64,000 nucleotides of DNA from Stenotrophomonas sp. 364 (GCF_009832905.1 NZ_CP047135.1:784001-848000); one strand, 5' to 3'; positions 54,319 to 63,303 are shown, counted from the stretch's first letter. Numbers and translations: made by a program. Notes: generated by a model from the sequence alone, not told the origin.

Positions 54319-54335
54319 TAATTACGCCATAATTA
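54319..54335. promoter_or_regulatory. AT-rich inverted repeat before mdcA (predicted GntR operator)
   Basis: taattacgccataatta consists of two TAATTA half-sites separated by CGCCA, starting 27 bp upstream of the mdcA start. It is the only AT-rich patch in the region and a good candidate for binding by the GntR/FCD regulator at 46025. Confidence 0.55.
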
Positions 54336-54362
54336 CGGAGCGGTGTGCAACCCGCAGCGCAG

Positions 54363-54399
54363 CAAAAAACAAGGCCCGCCAAGGGGCGGGCCTGTTCAG
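54363..54399 (-). terminator. Intrinsic terminator of the TonB receptor gene
   Basis: Read on the minus strand, an aggcccgcc / ggcgggcct stem-loop is followed by a run of T. It lies 86-122 bp after the receptor stop and separates that gene from the mdc operon. Confidence 0.85.
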
Positions 54400-54451
54400 G
54401 TTGATGACGTGGGGCGCCGTGGCGCCGGGCTCTGCGCGGCCGCTGTCAGGC

Positions 54452-54474
54452 AGCCGGGCAGAGCCGGGCTCTAC
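54452..54474 (-). repeat. Single SMAG-type GTAG palindrome
   Basis: On the minus strand gtagagcccggctctgcccg followed by gct: GTAG head and arms agcccgg / ccgggct with an imperfect loop. It lies 11 bp after the receptor stop. Confidence 0.65.
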
Positions 54475-54484
54475 GCGCGTGGTC

Positions 54485-56677
54485 TCAGAACGTCCAGCGC
54501 AGGCTGGCCGCCACGAAGCGCGGTTCGCCGTAGTTGTTGTAGTCCAGATTGGCCCAGTAGGTCTTGTCCAGCGCGTTGCGCACGCTCAGCGTGGCCGTCC
54601 AGTTGTCGGTGATGCGATAGTTGGCGTTGAACTGCACCAGCGCATACGCCGGCTGGTTCACCGTGACCGTGCCGCCCAGCGGGTAGGGGATGTTGTAGCC
54701 CTGCACCTTGCTCTGCCACTGCACGCCGCCGCCCACGCTCAGGCGCGACAGCGCACCGCGCAGCTGCACCTGCGTGTTGAGCTGCAGCAGGTCTTCGGCC
54801 GGGTTGGCGTACAGCTGGTCGGTGGCCGCGCGGGTCACCTTGACGTGGGTGAAGCCGGCATTGACCGTCCAGCCCGGCAGGATCTCGCCGTTGATGTCCA
54901 CTTCCCAGCCGCGCGCCTTGGTGCCGTTGACGCCGATGTAGGCCGAGCTGCCGTCGCTCAGCGAGCCGTCGGGCACGCTCATGTCGCGCATCGCGTAGTT
55001 GTCCTGCTTGGCCTCGAACACCGCCGCATTGGCGGTCAGGCGGCCGTCGAACCACTGGCTCTTGATGCCCGCTTCCAGGTTGGAGCCCTGCACTGGCGCC
55101 AGCAGGTTCTCGTTCTTGTCCTTGTAGTTCTGCGGGTTGAAGATTTCGGTGTAGCTGCCGTAGACCGAGAACTGCGGGGTGATGTCATACACCAGGCCCA
55201 CGTACGGCGTCACCTCGTCCTTCACCTTGTAGGCACCGCTGGTGGCGGTGTACGCACCGGCCACGTTGTAGGCGCGGGTCAGCGTCTCCCAGCGGCTCAG
55301 GCGCGCGCCGGCGATCAGCGACAGCGGATCGGCCAGGCGCAGGCGGGTGGCCAGGTACACGCCGCTCTGCCGGGTGCGCGCCACGCGGCGGGCACCGGTA
55401 CGCGTGTAGGTCACTTCGGAAATGTCGCCATCCCATGAACGGATGTTGGGGATGTAGTAGCAGCGCTCGGTGCCGCAGCGCGCCCAGTCGGCGGGGTAGT
55501 TCAGGGCGAGGGTGTTGGTGGTGCTTTCCAGGTCGGACCACTGCCCGCCCAGGGTCACGTCATGCTCGCGCCCGAACAGATCGAAGGTGCCGCTCAGGTA
55601 GGCATCCACGTTGCGCCGGGTGTCTTCCGAATCGCCGGCCGCGGTGCGCAGGTAGATGCCCGCGCCTGTGGCCGGGTCCGGGTAGCCGGTGCCGTACAGG
55701 CGCACATTCTGCACGTTGCCGCGGGTGTAGGCGGTGTTGACCTTGAGCAGCCAGTTCTCGCCGAAATGCTGTTCCAGGTTGGCGAACACGGTGCTGGTTT
55801 CGCGCTGCCAGTAGCTCCACTTCGGGGCCACGTTGGTCGAGCGCGGCAGGTGCGCGAAGTTGCCCTGGCTGTCGAAGAACGGCACGGTGCCCCAGGTCGA
55901 GCCGACCGGGTTGTTGTCCTGGGTCTGGTAGCCCACGGTCACGGTGGTGCTGTCGGTGAGGTCACCTTCCAGCACGGCCATGCCGGCCATCTTGTTTTCC
56001 TTGTAGCGGTCGTAATAGAAATCACGATCGGTGTAGGCGGCCACCACGCGGCTGCGGAAGCGGCCGTCGGCGGTCAGCGGCGCGGTCACGTCCGCTTCCA
56101 TGCGCTGGTAGTCCCAGCTGCCGGCGCTGACCGAGAACGACGCATCGAACGTCTTGCCCGGGCGCTTGCGCAGCAGGTTGACCGTGGCCGAGGGCACGCC
56201 GGCACCGCTGAGCAGGCCGTTGGCACCGCGGATCACTTCCACGCTGTCGTAGAAGGCGGTGTCGTATTCCTGGTTGGTCGAACCGCTGTAGGTGGGAATG
56301 CCATCCACCTGGAAATCGGTGATGGCAAAGCCGCGCGCGTAGTACAGCGGGCGCTGGGTGTCGTAGAAGGACACGCTGACGCCGGTGACGTTGCGCATGA
56401 CATCGTTGAGGCTGAACAGCGATTCGTCCTGCAGCCGCTGCAGGCCGATCACGCTGGACGACTGCGGGGTTTCCTGCAGGCTGATCGGCAGGCGCGTGGT
56501 GCTGGACGGCGCGGCGCGCTCGCCCAGCACGCTGACCTTGTCCAGCGTCTTGGCGTCGCTGGCGTCGGCGGCAGTGTCGGCCTGGGCCAGGGGCGAAGCC
56601 AGCGACAGCACGGAAAGCAGGGCCAGGCCCAGCGGGGCGCGGCGGAGGGAGCGGGGCGAAAGGTCGCGGAAGGACAT
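54485..56677 (-). CDS. TonB-dependent siderophore receptor (FhuE/FpvA-like)
   Basis: Outer-membrane iron-siderophore receptor of 730 residues. A signal (LGLALLSVLSLASPLAQA) is followed by the plug domain with TLDKVSVLGER as TonB box region, then SLNDVMRNVTGVSVSFYDTQ, and the barrel ends with the terminal Phe of RWTF. The ATG at 56677 starts a normal signal; a longer frame runs through the promoter. It has no FecA-type signalling extension. Upstream lies a 26-bp inverted repeat that probably overlaps a Fur site, so iron repression is expected. Confidence 0.92.
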   Translation of the reverse strand: MSFRDLSPRSLRRAPLGLALLSVLSLASPLAQADTAADASDAKTLDKVSVLGERAAPSSTTRLPISLQETPQSSSVIGLQRLQDESLFSLNDVMRNVTGVSVSFYDTQRPLYYARGFAITDFQVDGIPTYSGSTNQEYDTAFYDSVEVIRGANGLLSGAGVPSATVNLLRKRPGKTFDASFSVSAGSWDYQRMEADVTAPLTADGRFRSRVVAAYTDRDFYYDRYKENKMAGMAVLEGDLTDSTTVTVGYQTQDNNPVGSTWGTVPFFDSQGNFAHLPRSTNVAPKWSYWQRETSTVFANLEQHFGENWLLKVNTAYTRGNVQNVRLYGTGYPDPATGAGIYLRTAAGDSEDTRRNVDAYLSGTFDLFGREHDVTLGGQWSDLESTTNTLALNYPADWARCGTERCYYIPNIRSWDGDISEVTYTRTGARRVARTRQSGVYLATRLRLADPLSLIAGARLSRWETLTRAYNVAGAYTATSGAYKVKDEVTPYVGLVYDITPQFSVYGSYTEIFNPQNYKDKNENLLAPVQGSNLEAGIKSQWFDGRLTANAAVFEAKQDNYAMRDMSVPDGSLSDGSSAYIGVNGTKARGWEVDINGEILPGWTVNAGFTHVKVTRAATDQLYANPAEDLLQLNTQVQLRGALSRLSVGGGVQWQSKVQGYNIPYPLGGTVTVNQPAYALVQFNANYRITDNWTATLSVRNALDKTYWANLDYNNYGEPRFVAASLRWTF

Positions 56678-56885
56678 GCGCAGGTCTCGAATCGGTCTCG
56701 GGAGGGGGAACAGCGGGCAGCAGGCACAGCAGGCCGGCGCCACTGGCGCCAGGCGGTAGATCCATCTGAGGGGGTGACGCCCCGACCGTGGGTCGGTGCC
56801 GTTGCAGCCGTGGGTGGTGAGCAGGGCCTGGCGGCCGTCCGTGGGTTCCGGCCAGGCCCGCGCCGGCAGCGCAGGGGTGCGTAAA

Positions 56886-56911
56886 TGTAAAGCGTTCTCA
56901 TTCGCTTTACA
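56886..56911. promoter_or_regulatory. 26-bp inverted repeat, putative Fur-type site
   Basis: Nine-bp perfect arms (tgtaaagcg / cgctttaca) flank an eight-bp centre, which on the minus strand reads AATGAGAA. The AATGAGAA core is the sort of half-site seen in Fur boxes, and the gene it precedes is a siderophore receptor. Confidence 0.55.
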
Positions 56912-56998
56912 ATTCCTGAATGCGCCCGCGTGCGGGACGGTGAGCGCCTGGCCTGCCGATTCCGGTCCTCTCCACCGTCGCCGTGCAGGGCAACGGGC

Positions 56999-57028
56999 AA
57001 AAAAAATCCGGCCCACACGGGGCCGGAT
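56999..57028 (-). terminator. Intrinsic terminator of the malate:quinone oxidoreductase gene
   Basis: On the minus strand a tccggcccc / gggccgga stem with GTGT loop is followed by eight T residues, starting 40 bp after the stop codon. Confidence 0.88.
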
Positions 57029-57067
57029 CAGGTGTTCACCCCGCGGCCGGGGCCGCAGGCCGCAGGC

Positions 57068-58759
57068 TTACAGCGCCTGCAGTTCCTCGTTGGCGTTGCG
57101 CGTCTTCTGCGCCGGCTTGGCGGCCGGCGGCGGGGTCAGCATCACTGCCGGCGAGGTTTCCACCGGCACGTCCAGGTAGGGCAGCTTCAGCGTGTCGCTG
57201 GTCTGGCGGCGGATCTCGTTGGTCAGCGCCGCACTCTCGTTGAGCTTGCGCCCATAGGACGGCACGATCTGCTGCAGGCGCGCTTCCCAGCCGGCCGCCA
57301 TCTGCTGCGGGAAGGCCTTCTTCAGCAGGTCCAGCATGATCGGCGGCGAGGTCGACGCACCCGGCGAGGCACCCAGCAGCGCGGCCAGGGTGTGGTCCTT
57401 GTCGGTCACGATCTCGGTGCCGAACTGCAGCACCGGCCCCTTCTCCGGATCGCGCTTGATGATCTGCACGCGCTGGCCGGCGGTGACAAGCTTCCAGTCC
57501 TCGCGCTTGGCATTGGGGAAGTACTTCACCAGTTCGGCCTGGCGGTCGGCGTCGTTCAGGCGCGCCTGGCCCATCAGGTACTTCACCAGGTCCAGGTTTT
57601 CCGCGCCCACGTCCAGCATGCCGGCCACGTTGTTGTGGTTCACCGACGAATACAGGTCGAACCACGAACCGTGCTTGAGGAACTTGGTGCTGTACAGCGC
57701 GAACGGACCGAACAGCACCACCGGCTTGCCGTCCAGCTTGCGCGCATCCAGGTGCGGCACCGACATCGGCGGCGAGCCGGTCTCGGCCATGCCGTAGGCC
57801 TTCACCGTGTGGCGCCCGGCGATGGCCGGGTTCTGGAAGGCCAGGAACTGGCCACCCACCGGGAAGCCGGCGTAATTCTTCGCTTCGGGAATGCCCGACA
57901 GCTGCAGGAGCTTCAGCGCGGCACCGCCGGCACCGATGAACACGAAGCGCGACTTGATCGTGGACTCGGTGCCGGACGTGAGGTCCTTCACGGTCACGTT
58001 CCAGGTCTTGTCATCGTTCTGGCGCAGCGCGCCCACTTCGTGCTTCAGGTGCAGCTGGAAATTCGGGCTGCGCTGCAGGCCGGCGGTGAGCTGGCGGGTG
58101 ATCACGCCGAAATTGACGTCAGTGCCCAGCGGCATCCAGGTGGCGGCCACCTTCTGCTTCGGGTCGCGGCCTTCCATCAGCAGCGGCGCCCACTGCCTGA
58201 TCTGCGCGGCGTCCTCGGAGTACTGCATGCCGTAGAACAGCGGGTTCTTGACCAGCGCCTGCTGGCGCTTGTGCAGGTAGGCGATGTTGTCGTCGCCCCA
58301 GACGAAGCTCATGTGCGGGGTCGGGTTGATGAAGTCCGACGGCTGGCTGAGCCGGCCGGCCTTCACCTGGTGCGACCAGAACTGGCGCGAGATCTCGAAC
58401 TGCTCGGCGATGCCCACCGCGCGCTTGGTCTCGATGCTGCCGTCGGGCAGTTCCGGGGTGTAGTTCAGCTCGGCGAAGGCCGAATGGCCGGTGCCGGCGT
58501 TGTTCCAGCCGTCCGAGCTTTCCAGCGCCACGCCGTCCAGGCGTTCATACACCTGGATGTTCCAGTCCGGCTGCAGCTCCTGCAGGAACGTGGCCAGGGT
58601 GATGCTCATGATGCCGCCACCAACCAGCACGACGTCGACCGGCTTGTCGTTGCCGGCGGCCGGAACCGAGCGCTGGTGCAGCGGCCAGTACAGGAACACG
58701 GCTGCCACCAATAGCAGCAGCACGAACAGGCCGAGGACGACCTTCGCGAGTTTTTTCAT
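57068..58759 (-). CDS. mqo: Malate:quinone oxidoreductase with N-terminal membrane anchor
   Basis: FAD enzyme of 563 residues oxidising malate and passing electrons to quinones. The dinucleotide site is [20 protein letters not shown] (from residue 41), with [37 protein letters not shown] and [19 protein letters not shown] later. The N-terminus has a clear membrane helix ([19 protein letters not shown], about 7-25) absent from the Escherichia coli enzyme. The ATG at 58759 starts that helix; the upstream frame opens earlier with a less plausible start. Confidence 0.93.
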   Translation of the reverse strand: MKKLAKVVLGLFVLLLLVAAVFLYWPLHQRSVPAAGNDKPVDVVLVGGGIMSITLATFLQELQPDWNIQVYERLDGVALESSDGWNNAGTGHSAFAELNYTPELPDGSIETKRAVGIAEQFEISRQFWSHQVKAGRLSQPSDFINPTPHMSFVWGDDNIAYLHKRQQALVKNPLFYGMQYSEDAAQIRQWAPLLMEGRDPKQKVAATWMPLGTDVNFGVITRQLTAGLQRSPNFQLHLKHEVGALRQNDDKTWNVTVKDLTSGTESTIKSRFVFIGAGGAALKLLQLSGIPEAKNYAGFPVGGQFLAFQNPAIAGRHTVKAYGMAETGSPPMSVPHLDARKLDGKPVVLFGPFALYSTKFLKHGSWFDLYSSVNHNNVAGMLDVGAENLDLVKYLMGQARLNDADRQAELVKYFPNAKREDWKLVTAGQRVQIIKRDPEKGPVLQFGTEIVTDKDHTLAALLGASPGASTSPPIMLDLLKKAFPQQMAAGWEARLQQIVPSYGRKLNESAALTNEIRRQTSDTLKLPYLDVPVETSPAVMLTPPPAAKPAQKTRNANEELQAL

Positions 58760-58966
58760 GGGAATCTCAATGGGGGGAGATATGGAAAGGATGCCGCCGA
58801 TGGCGCGCAAGCCTGTGAAGACGGGCTCAAAGCGGCTTCCTGATGCGGATTTTAGCCCTTTCCGGTACGGATTTGGTGCAACGCAGCATCCGACGGGCTG
58901 CCGGTGGCAGGGAGTCTCCGGTTAAACTGACAAGGCTGAATACGTCGAAATAAAGATAGGTACGCA

Positions 58967-60088
58967 ATGGCAAGGATGCTGGTCGTGGTCGGTGACCACC
59001 TCCATCTGGGCGGTACGGTAGTAGCCGGTTCCCCGTTCACGGATATCGACGGACGCGCCGTCGCCCGGGTCAACGACCCGGTGGTCTGCAAGGTGCATGG
59101 CCCCGGGGTGATCGCCAGCGGCGACGCCACCCTCATCATCGACGGCAACCCGGTGGCCCGCCACGGCGACAAGGCCAGCTGCGGCTGTACGCTGCTGGCC
59201 GGCCAGCAGGCGATGGTCAGCGTGGATGCCGGGGGCAGCGGGGGCAGCAAAGCCAGCGGCCTGAGCCGGGCGGCCGCCGTGCTGGGCGGCGTTGCCTCGG
59301 TGCTGGATGCGATGAAGGGCATCAAGGCCGGCCCCACGCCGTCGTATGTGCCTGACGGGGCGCCTGCGCCGCAGTGCTGGGTGCGCGACCACGAGGCGCA
59401 GATAGCGGTCAATGCCGACGGCCGCTATTACGAGACCCTCGATCCGCACGGGACCAAGTACCCATGGGAGTTCCCCGTGTCCTACCATATCGCCGTGCCC
59501 GCCAAGAGCGGCGGTGACGTGGTGGTGTCGATCAAAGCCCGCGTAACACCGCTGGCCGGCGTAACCCCGGGGGATGTGACCACCGCCAAGCTGCGCATGA
59601 TGGAAGGCGTGGACGAGCACTGGAACGGCAGGTTCACCCTGACCGTGAACGACCCGTTGTGCGGCACGCGCAGCTTCCCGATCCGCTATGAGATCCAGTG
59701 GGTGGACGCCGGCCAGGACTACACACTGCTGCTGCACAAGGACTACGATCGCGAGATGGTGGATCCGCCCAACGTGTACATCTCCACCACCACCGACAAA
59801 TGGACCTACGCGCACGAATTCGCGCATACCCTCGGTCTTCCCGACGAATATTCCGAGAACGAAGACGATGCATCGGACACGGTGCGCTACGCCCGCCCGG
59901 ACGGCAGCTTCGACCCGGCCACGGTCGAAGCGCAGTCCTTCCGCGAAAGCACCGACCCGCTGTCCACCATCATGTCCACCTACCAGAGCACGGGCACCCA
60001 CCCGCGCTTTGCCTGGAATATCGGCATGGAGGTCCAGCAATTGCTGAGCCGTGAGATCGGCCGGGAGATAACATGCACCGTTTCCTGA
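58967..60088 (+). CDS. PAAR-domain protein fused to zinc metallopeptidase, candidate T6SS effector
   Basis: A 373-residue protein. The N-terminal ~95 residues form a PAAR-type tip domain (GRAVARVNDPVVCKVHGPGV, IIDGNPVARHGDKASCGCTL), which caps VgrG spikes of type VI secretion systems. A short linker follows. The C-terminal part has a zincin motif HEFAHTLGLPDE (His283, Glu284, His287, Asp293), the pattern of a HExxHxxGxxD peptidase. No membrane segment is seen. The next gene starts 16 bp before its stop and has a Sec signal, as expected for an immunity protein. No T6SS structural gene is in the window, so it may be an orphan PAAR locus. Confidence 0.8.
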   Translation: MARMLVVVGDHLHLGGTVVAGSPFTDIDGRAVARVNDPVVCKVHGPGVIASGDATLIIDGNPVARHGDKASCGCTLLAGQQAMVSVDAGGSGGSKASGLSRAAAVLGGVASVLDAMKGIKAGPTPSYVPDGAPAPQCWVRDHEAQIAVNADGRYYETLDPHGTKYPWEFPVSYHIAVPAKSGGDVVVSIKARVTPLAGVTPGDVTTAKLRMMEGVDEHWNGRFTLTVNDPLCGTRSFPIRYEIQWVDAGQDYTLLLHKDYDREMVDPPNVYISTTTDKWTYAHEFAHTLGLPDEYSENEDDASDTVRYARPDGSFDPATVEAQSFRESTDPLSTIMSTYQSTGTHPRFAWNIGMEVQQLLSREIGREITCTVS

Positions 60089-60576
60089 TTCCGCTGATTG
60101 CCCTGTTTGCCGCCTCACCCACGTTTGCCCAGACCCCGGAACCCGCCGCCATGATCGAACTCCACGCCCGCTGCATCGACGATGCCCAGTGCCGTTTCCT
60201 TGGGGATGACGTGCGTGTCGAACTGGAGCTGCGCAACAGTGGCCGCAACAACGTGTCGCTGCCGGTGGCCTTCCTGCGCAAGCGCGGCCCGGCCGTGCGC
60301 CTGGTGGACCGCCATTCGGGCAAGGAAAAGCAGCTGCGGCGCAATCCTGTCGACGGCCTGATGCTCAAGGACCTGGAGACGCTGGCCCCGGGCCAGTCGG
60401 TGCGCTTCACCTGGCCGATCACCCCGAAGGAAATCACCGACTTCGCACTGCGCCCGATCGATCTGGACGCGGTGTTCGGTTTGAACATCACACCCGAGCG
60501 CAAGGGCGCAGATGCCACCATCATCCGCGCCAAACTGCACATCGTGGACGGCCGGGTGGGCGAGGGCGCGCGCTGA
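60073..60576 (+). CDS. Sec-exported protein, candidate immunity protein to the PAAR metallopeptidase
   Basis: Periplasmic protein of 167 residues. Signal MHRFLIPLIALFAASPTFA is followed by a beta-rich domain with DDVRVELELRNSGRNNVSLP, resembling an immunoglobulin-like fold. It overlaps the effector gene by 16 bp, a usual effector-immunity arrangement. The role as immunity is inferred from order, overlap and periplasmic location; no direct family match was made. Confidence 0.7.
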   Translation: MHRFLIPLIALFAASPTFAQTPEPAAMIELHARCIDDAQCRFLGDDVRVELELRNSGRNNVSLPVAFLRKRGPAVRLVDRHSGKEKQLRRNPVDGLMLKDLETLAPGQSVRFTWPITPKEITDFALRPIDLDAVFGLNITPERKGADATIIRAKLHIVDGRVGEGAR

Positions 60577-60596
60577 GGCGCGCTGTTCCCGGCGAC

Positions 60597-60824
60597 ATGA
60601 CGGCGCTGCCCAATTCCCGGCTTCTTGATCACCTGCAGGTGATCGAACCTGCGCAATCCCGACGGTTGCGCTGGATATTGATGCAGCATGACATCGGCCA
60701 GCAACCCGGTCAGCCGGCCGACGTCACGGTGGAATTCGGGTATAGCGTGCAACCATGGCGAGGCGCAGAGGCTCGGATGATTCGTGCCACGCTCCGGGTC
60801 GGCGCAGACCCGGGTGCCGATTAG
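60597..60824 (+). pseudogene. Truncated second copy of the immunity-like gene
   Basis: The frame from 60597 (75 codons) aligns to the C-terminal part of the preceding protein: LLDHLQVIEPAQSRRLRW against MLKDLETLAPGQSVRFTW, and FGYSVQPWRGAEARMIRATL against FGLNITPERKGADATIIRAK. The signal and the first ~90 residues are missing, and no earlier start in the same frame restores them. It is probably a decayed paralogue or an orphan immunity tail. Confidence 0.65.
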
Positions 60825-60869
60825 TCGCAGTCTGTTCCCACGCCGTATCCACGCTTCCTCCAGGTGCGC

Positions 60870-61454
60870 TCAATCGCTCCCCAGCGTGAAGTACTCCGCC
60901 GCGAAATACCCGCACTGGTAGCCGAGCGCCGCCAGCGCCAGCCACAGGTGGCCCCGGCGGGTTTTCATCGTGATGCCCAACGCGGCAATGGCCAGCATCA
61001 GCACGGTATGCACCCAGTACGCCTGGCCCAGCATCTGCCAGCGGCTGTGGCCTTTGATCGCGGTATCCACCAGGTCCAGCACCGTGATCAGCGCCAGCAC
61101 CCCGAAGAACCCGCCACGCCGCTGCAGCAGGTAGTTTTCCAGGCTGCCGAACTCGCGCACGTCGTCCGGGAACAGCAGGGTGCACAGCATGAACCACGAC
61201 GCGCAGTAGCCGATCACGAACAGGTAGGTCTCGACATTCCAGTGCCGCACTTCGCCCAGGCGGAACTCCCACCACCAGAAGGTCACCACCGACACCAGCG
61301 CCCACACCACCCAGCACAGGTGGATCCACGACCAGCCGCGTCGTTTCGGGTGCTCGATGATCGAGGCCAGCCCGCGCAGCAGGGTGGTGATGCTCAGGCC
61401 CAGGATGATGCTGAGCACCACCCGGATATGCAGGTAGACCGGATCGCTGTCCAT
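60870..61454 (-). CDS. Multi-pass membrane protein
   Basis: Integral membrane protein of 194 residues with five to six hydrophobic segments (VVLSIILGLSITTLLRGLA, WIHLCWVVWALVSVVTFWWW, YLFVIGYCASWFMLCTLLF, FFGVLALITVLDLVDTAI, WVHTVLMLAIAALGI). It is convergent with the immunity fragment. No family recognised. Confidence 0.75.
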   Translation of the reverse strand: MDSDPVYLHIRVVLSIILGLSITTLLRGLASIIEHPKRRGWSWIHLCWVVWALVSVVTFWWWEFRLGEVRHWNVETYLFVIGYCASWFMLCTLLFPDDVREFGSLENYLLQRRGGFFGVLALITVLDLVDTAIKGHSRWQMLGQAYWVHTVLMLAIAALGITMKTRRGHLWLALAALGYQCGYFAAEYFTLGSD

Positions 61455-61540
61455 TGAGGCCCCCGTGGCTGGATGGGGCTGATGCTGCGCTGGAGGGGGT
61501 TGTGGGGTCGTGTAGGGTTTGGGGGCGGCCTTGGTAAGGC

Positions 61541-61563
61541 AGCCGACCAGCGGTCGGCGTTAC
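61541..61563 (-). repeat. Degenerate SMAG-type palindrome
   Basis: On the minus strand gtaacgccgaccgctggtcg followed by gct: the head is GTAA rather than GTAG and the arms agccgacc / ggtcggc are intact. It lies just after the LysR gene. Confidence 0.55.
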
Positions 61564-61573
61564 GGGCTGGCGG

Positions 61574-62479
61574 TTATCGCTTCTTTCTTACCAGCGCCCC
61601 CGAGGCGGCCAGCACCGCGCGGGTGAGCAGCGCCATCGTCTGCACATCGCCCTTCCAGTGCTGCCAGTACAGCGGCACGTCCTCCCACGCGCGTTGCTTC
61701 ATGTAGACCAGGCGCCCGGCCTCCAGGTGGCGTTTGACCAGCGGCAGCGGGTTCATGGTCCAGCCCAGCCCGCCCAGGTTGGCCTGCACGAAGGCGCGGG
61801 TGGAGGGAATCCACCAGGTCGGTGCGGTCAGCGACAGGTCCTCGCCGGCCAGACGCCTGGCGAACCGCGCCTGCAGGTCGTCCTTGCGGTTGAACACCAG
61901 CACCGGGGCCTGCGCCAGCGACTGCGCGTTGACCCCCTTGGAAAAGTGCTTCTCATGGAACGCCGGGGTGCAGGTGGCGGCATAGCGGATGCTGCCCAGC
62001 GCATGGATCTGGCAGCCCTGCACGGGCTCGTCCAGCGTGGTCACCGCGCCCAGCACCGCGCCCTGGCGCAACAGCGCCACGGTGTGGTCCTGGTCTTCCA
62101 GGCGCAGGTCCAGGGTGGTCCCGGTCTGCGAGGCGAAGCTGCGGGCCGCCTCGGGGAACCAGGTTTCCAGGCTGTCGTGGTTCACCGCCACCGGGATGCT
62201 GGCGTGCGGCAGGTCTTCGTCGGCCAGGCCCATCCGGTGCAGGGCATCGTGCTCCAACAGGGCAGTCTGTTCGGCCAGCTGCACCAGCACCTGGCCCTCG
62301 GGGGTGGCCATGGCGGGGGAGGAGCGCTTGACCAGCAGCCGTCCCACCCGGTCTTCCAGCGCCTTGATCCGCTGCGACACCGCCGAGGAGGTGACATTGA
62401 GCGACTGCGCGGCGCGTTCGAAACTGCCCTCGCGGACCACGGCAGCAAGGGCGCGAAGCTGGGCATGGTCGATCCGCAT
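61574..62479 (-). CDS. argP: LysR-family regulator, ArgP/IciA type
   Basis: Transcriptional regulator of 301 residues. The N-terminal helix-turn-helix reads LRALAAVVREGSFERAAQSLNVTSSAVSQRI in parts, and the C-terminal domain has the ArgP features VAVNHDSLETWFPEA, LEDQDHTVALLRQGAVLGAV and NLGGLGWTMNP. It is divergent from an ArgO/LysE-type exporter, the standard ArgP-ArgO arrangement, so it probably activates export in response to lysine or arginine. Confidence 0.92.
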   Translation of the reverse strand: MRIDHAQLRALAAVVREGSFERAAQSLNVTSSAVSQRIKALEDRVGRLLVKRSSPAMATPEGQVLVQLAEQTALLEHDALHRMGLADEDLPHASIPVAVNHDSLETWFPEAARSFASQTGTTLDLRLEDQDHTVALLRQGAVLGAVTTLDEPVQGCQIHALGSIRYAATCTPAFHEKHFSKGVNAQSLAQAPVLVFNRKDDLQARFARRLAGEDLSLTAPTWWIPSTRAFVQANLGGLGWTMNPLPLVKRHLEAGRLVYMKQRAWEDVPLYWQHWKGDVQTMALLTRAVLAASGALVRKKR

Positions 62480-62614
62480 GGTCTTAAGCCTGGCTAATGG
62501 TGGTTAAGCAAGTTTAGCTCTACTTTTCCATGTTGCGGCGCGACAATATGCGCCATCCGGTGCTGTACGCCTTGGCGAGGCACCGCCCCCATACGCAAGA
62601 CAAGGCGGTATCCC

Positions 62615-63250
62615 ATGTTTTCCTTCATCTCCGGCGGCCCCGGTCTGGCCGCGTGGTTCAGTGGTGCGGCAACCGGCATCGGCCTGTTCGCGGTGGTCGG
62701 TGCACAGAGCGCCTTCATCCTGCGCCAGGGCATCCTGCGCAAGCACATCGTGCCGGTCGTGGCGACCTGTGCGGCCATCGATGGCATCTTTATCTTCGCC
62801 AGCGTGGCCGGCCTGCGCACCCTCACCCAGGCGCTGCCGTGGCTGACCACCGTGGTGCTGTGGGGCGGCGTGGCCTTCCTGGCGTGGTACGCCTGGCAGT
62901 CGGCGCGGCGTGCGCTGGCCGGTGGCGGCGGCATGCACGTGGACGACGGCGACAGCACCTCGCGCCGTGCGGTACTGATGTCGGCGGTCGGCTTCTCGCT
63001 GATCAACCCGCATTTCTGGCTCGACATGATGGTCATCGGCGGCATCGCGGAGAACTTCGGCAATGCGCGCATGGCCTTCGCGGCCGGCGTGTTCACCGCC
63101 AGCTGCCTGTGGTTGACCGCCCAGGGCCTCGGCGCGCGCCTGCTGGCCCCGCTGTTCACCAAGCCGAAGACCTGGCGCATCCTCGACGGCACCATCGCAG
63201 TGATCCTGTCGATCCTCGCCTTGACCCTCGCGTTCCGCGGCATGCATTGA
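62615..63250 (+). CDS. argO: LysE/ArgO-family amino-acid exporter
   Basis: Exporter of basic amino acids, 211 residues with six helices. It shows the family N-terminus GAATGIGLFAVVGAQSAFILRQGI and the central SLINPHFWLDMMVIGGIA. The gene is divergent from the ArgP-like regulator (135-bp gap), and a terminator follows its stop. Confidence 0.93.
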   Translation: MFSFISGGPGLAAWFSGAATGIGLFAVVGAQSAFILRQGILRKHIVPVVATCAAIDGIFIFASVAGLRTLTQALPWLTTVVLWGGVAFLAWYAWQSARRALAGGGGMHVDDGDSTSRRAVLMSAVGFSLINPHFWLDMMVIGGIAENFGNARMAFAAGVFTASCLWLTAQGLGARLLAPLFTKPKTWRILDGTIAVILSILALTLAFRGMH

Positions 63251-63275
63251 ACTCTCTCCTCAGTGCATTCCTGGA

Positions 63276-63303
63276 ATGGCACCGCTTGCGGTGCCATTTT
63301 TTT
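63276..63303 (+). terminator. Intrinsic terminator of argO
   Basis: Stem atggcaccgc / gcggtgccat with a short loop, then seven T. Twenty-eight bases from 63277 recur exactly at 63831. Confidence 0.93.

Larger units (their letters stand above)
56678..57067. other. 390-bp intergenic stretch between receptor and malate:quinone oxidoreductase genes
   Basis: It holds the receptor leader (about 200 nt), the 26-bp inverted repeat at 56886-56911 and the terminator of the mqo gene at 56999-57028. No small gene is evident. Confidence 0.7.

Noticed and set aside
56930..58714. A 594-codon open frame on the plus strand opposite mqo
   Set aside because: Antisense shadow of the oxidoreductase gene; composition rich in Arg, His and Val, with no domain.
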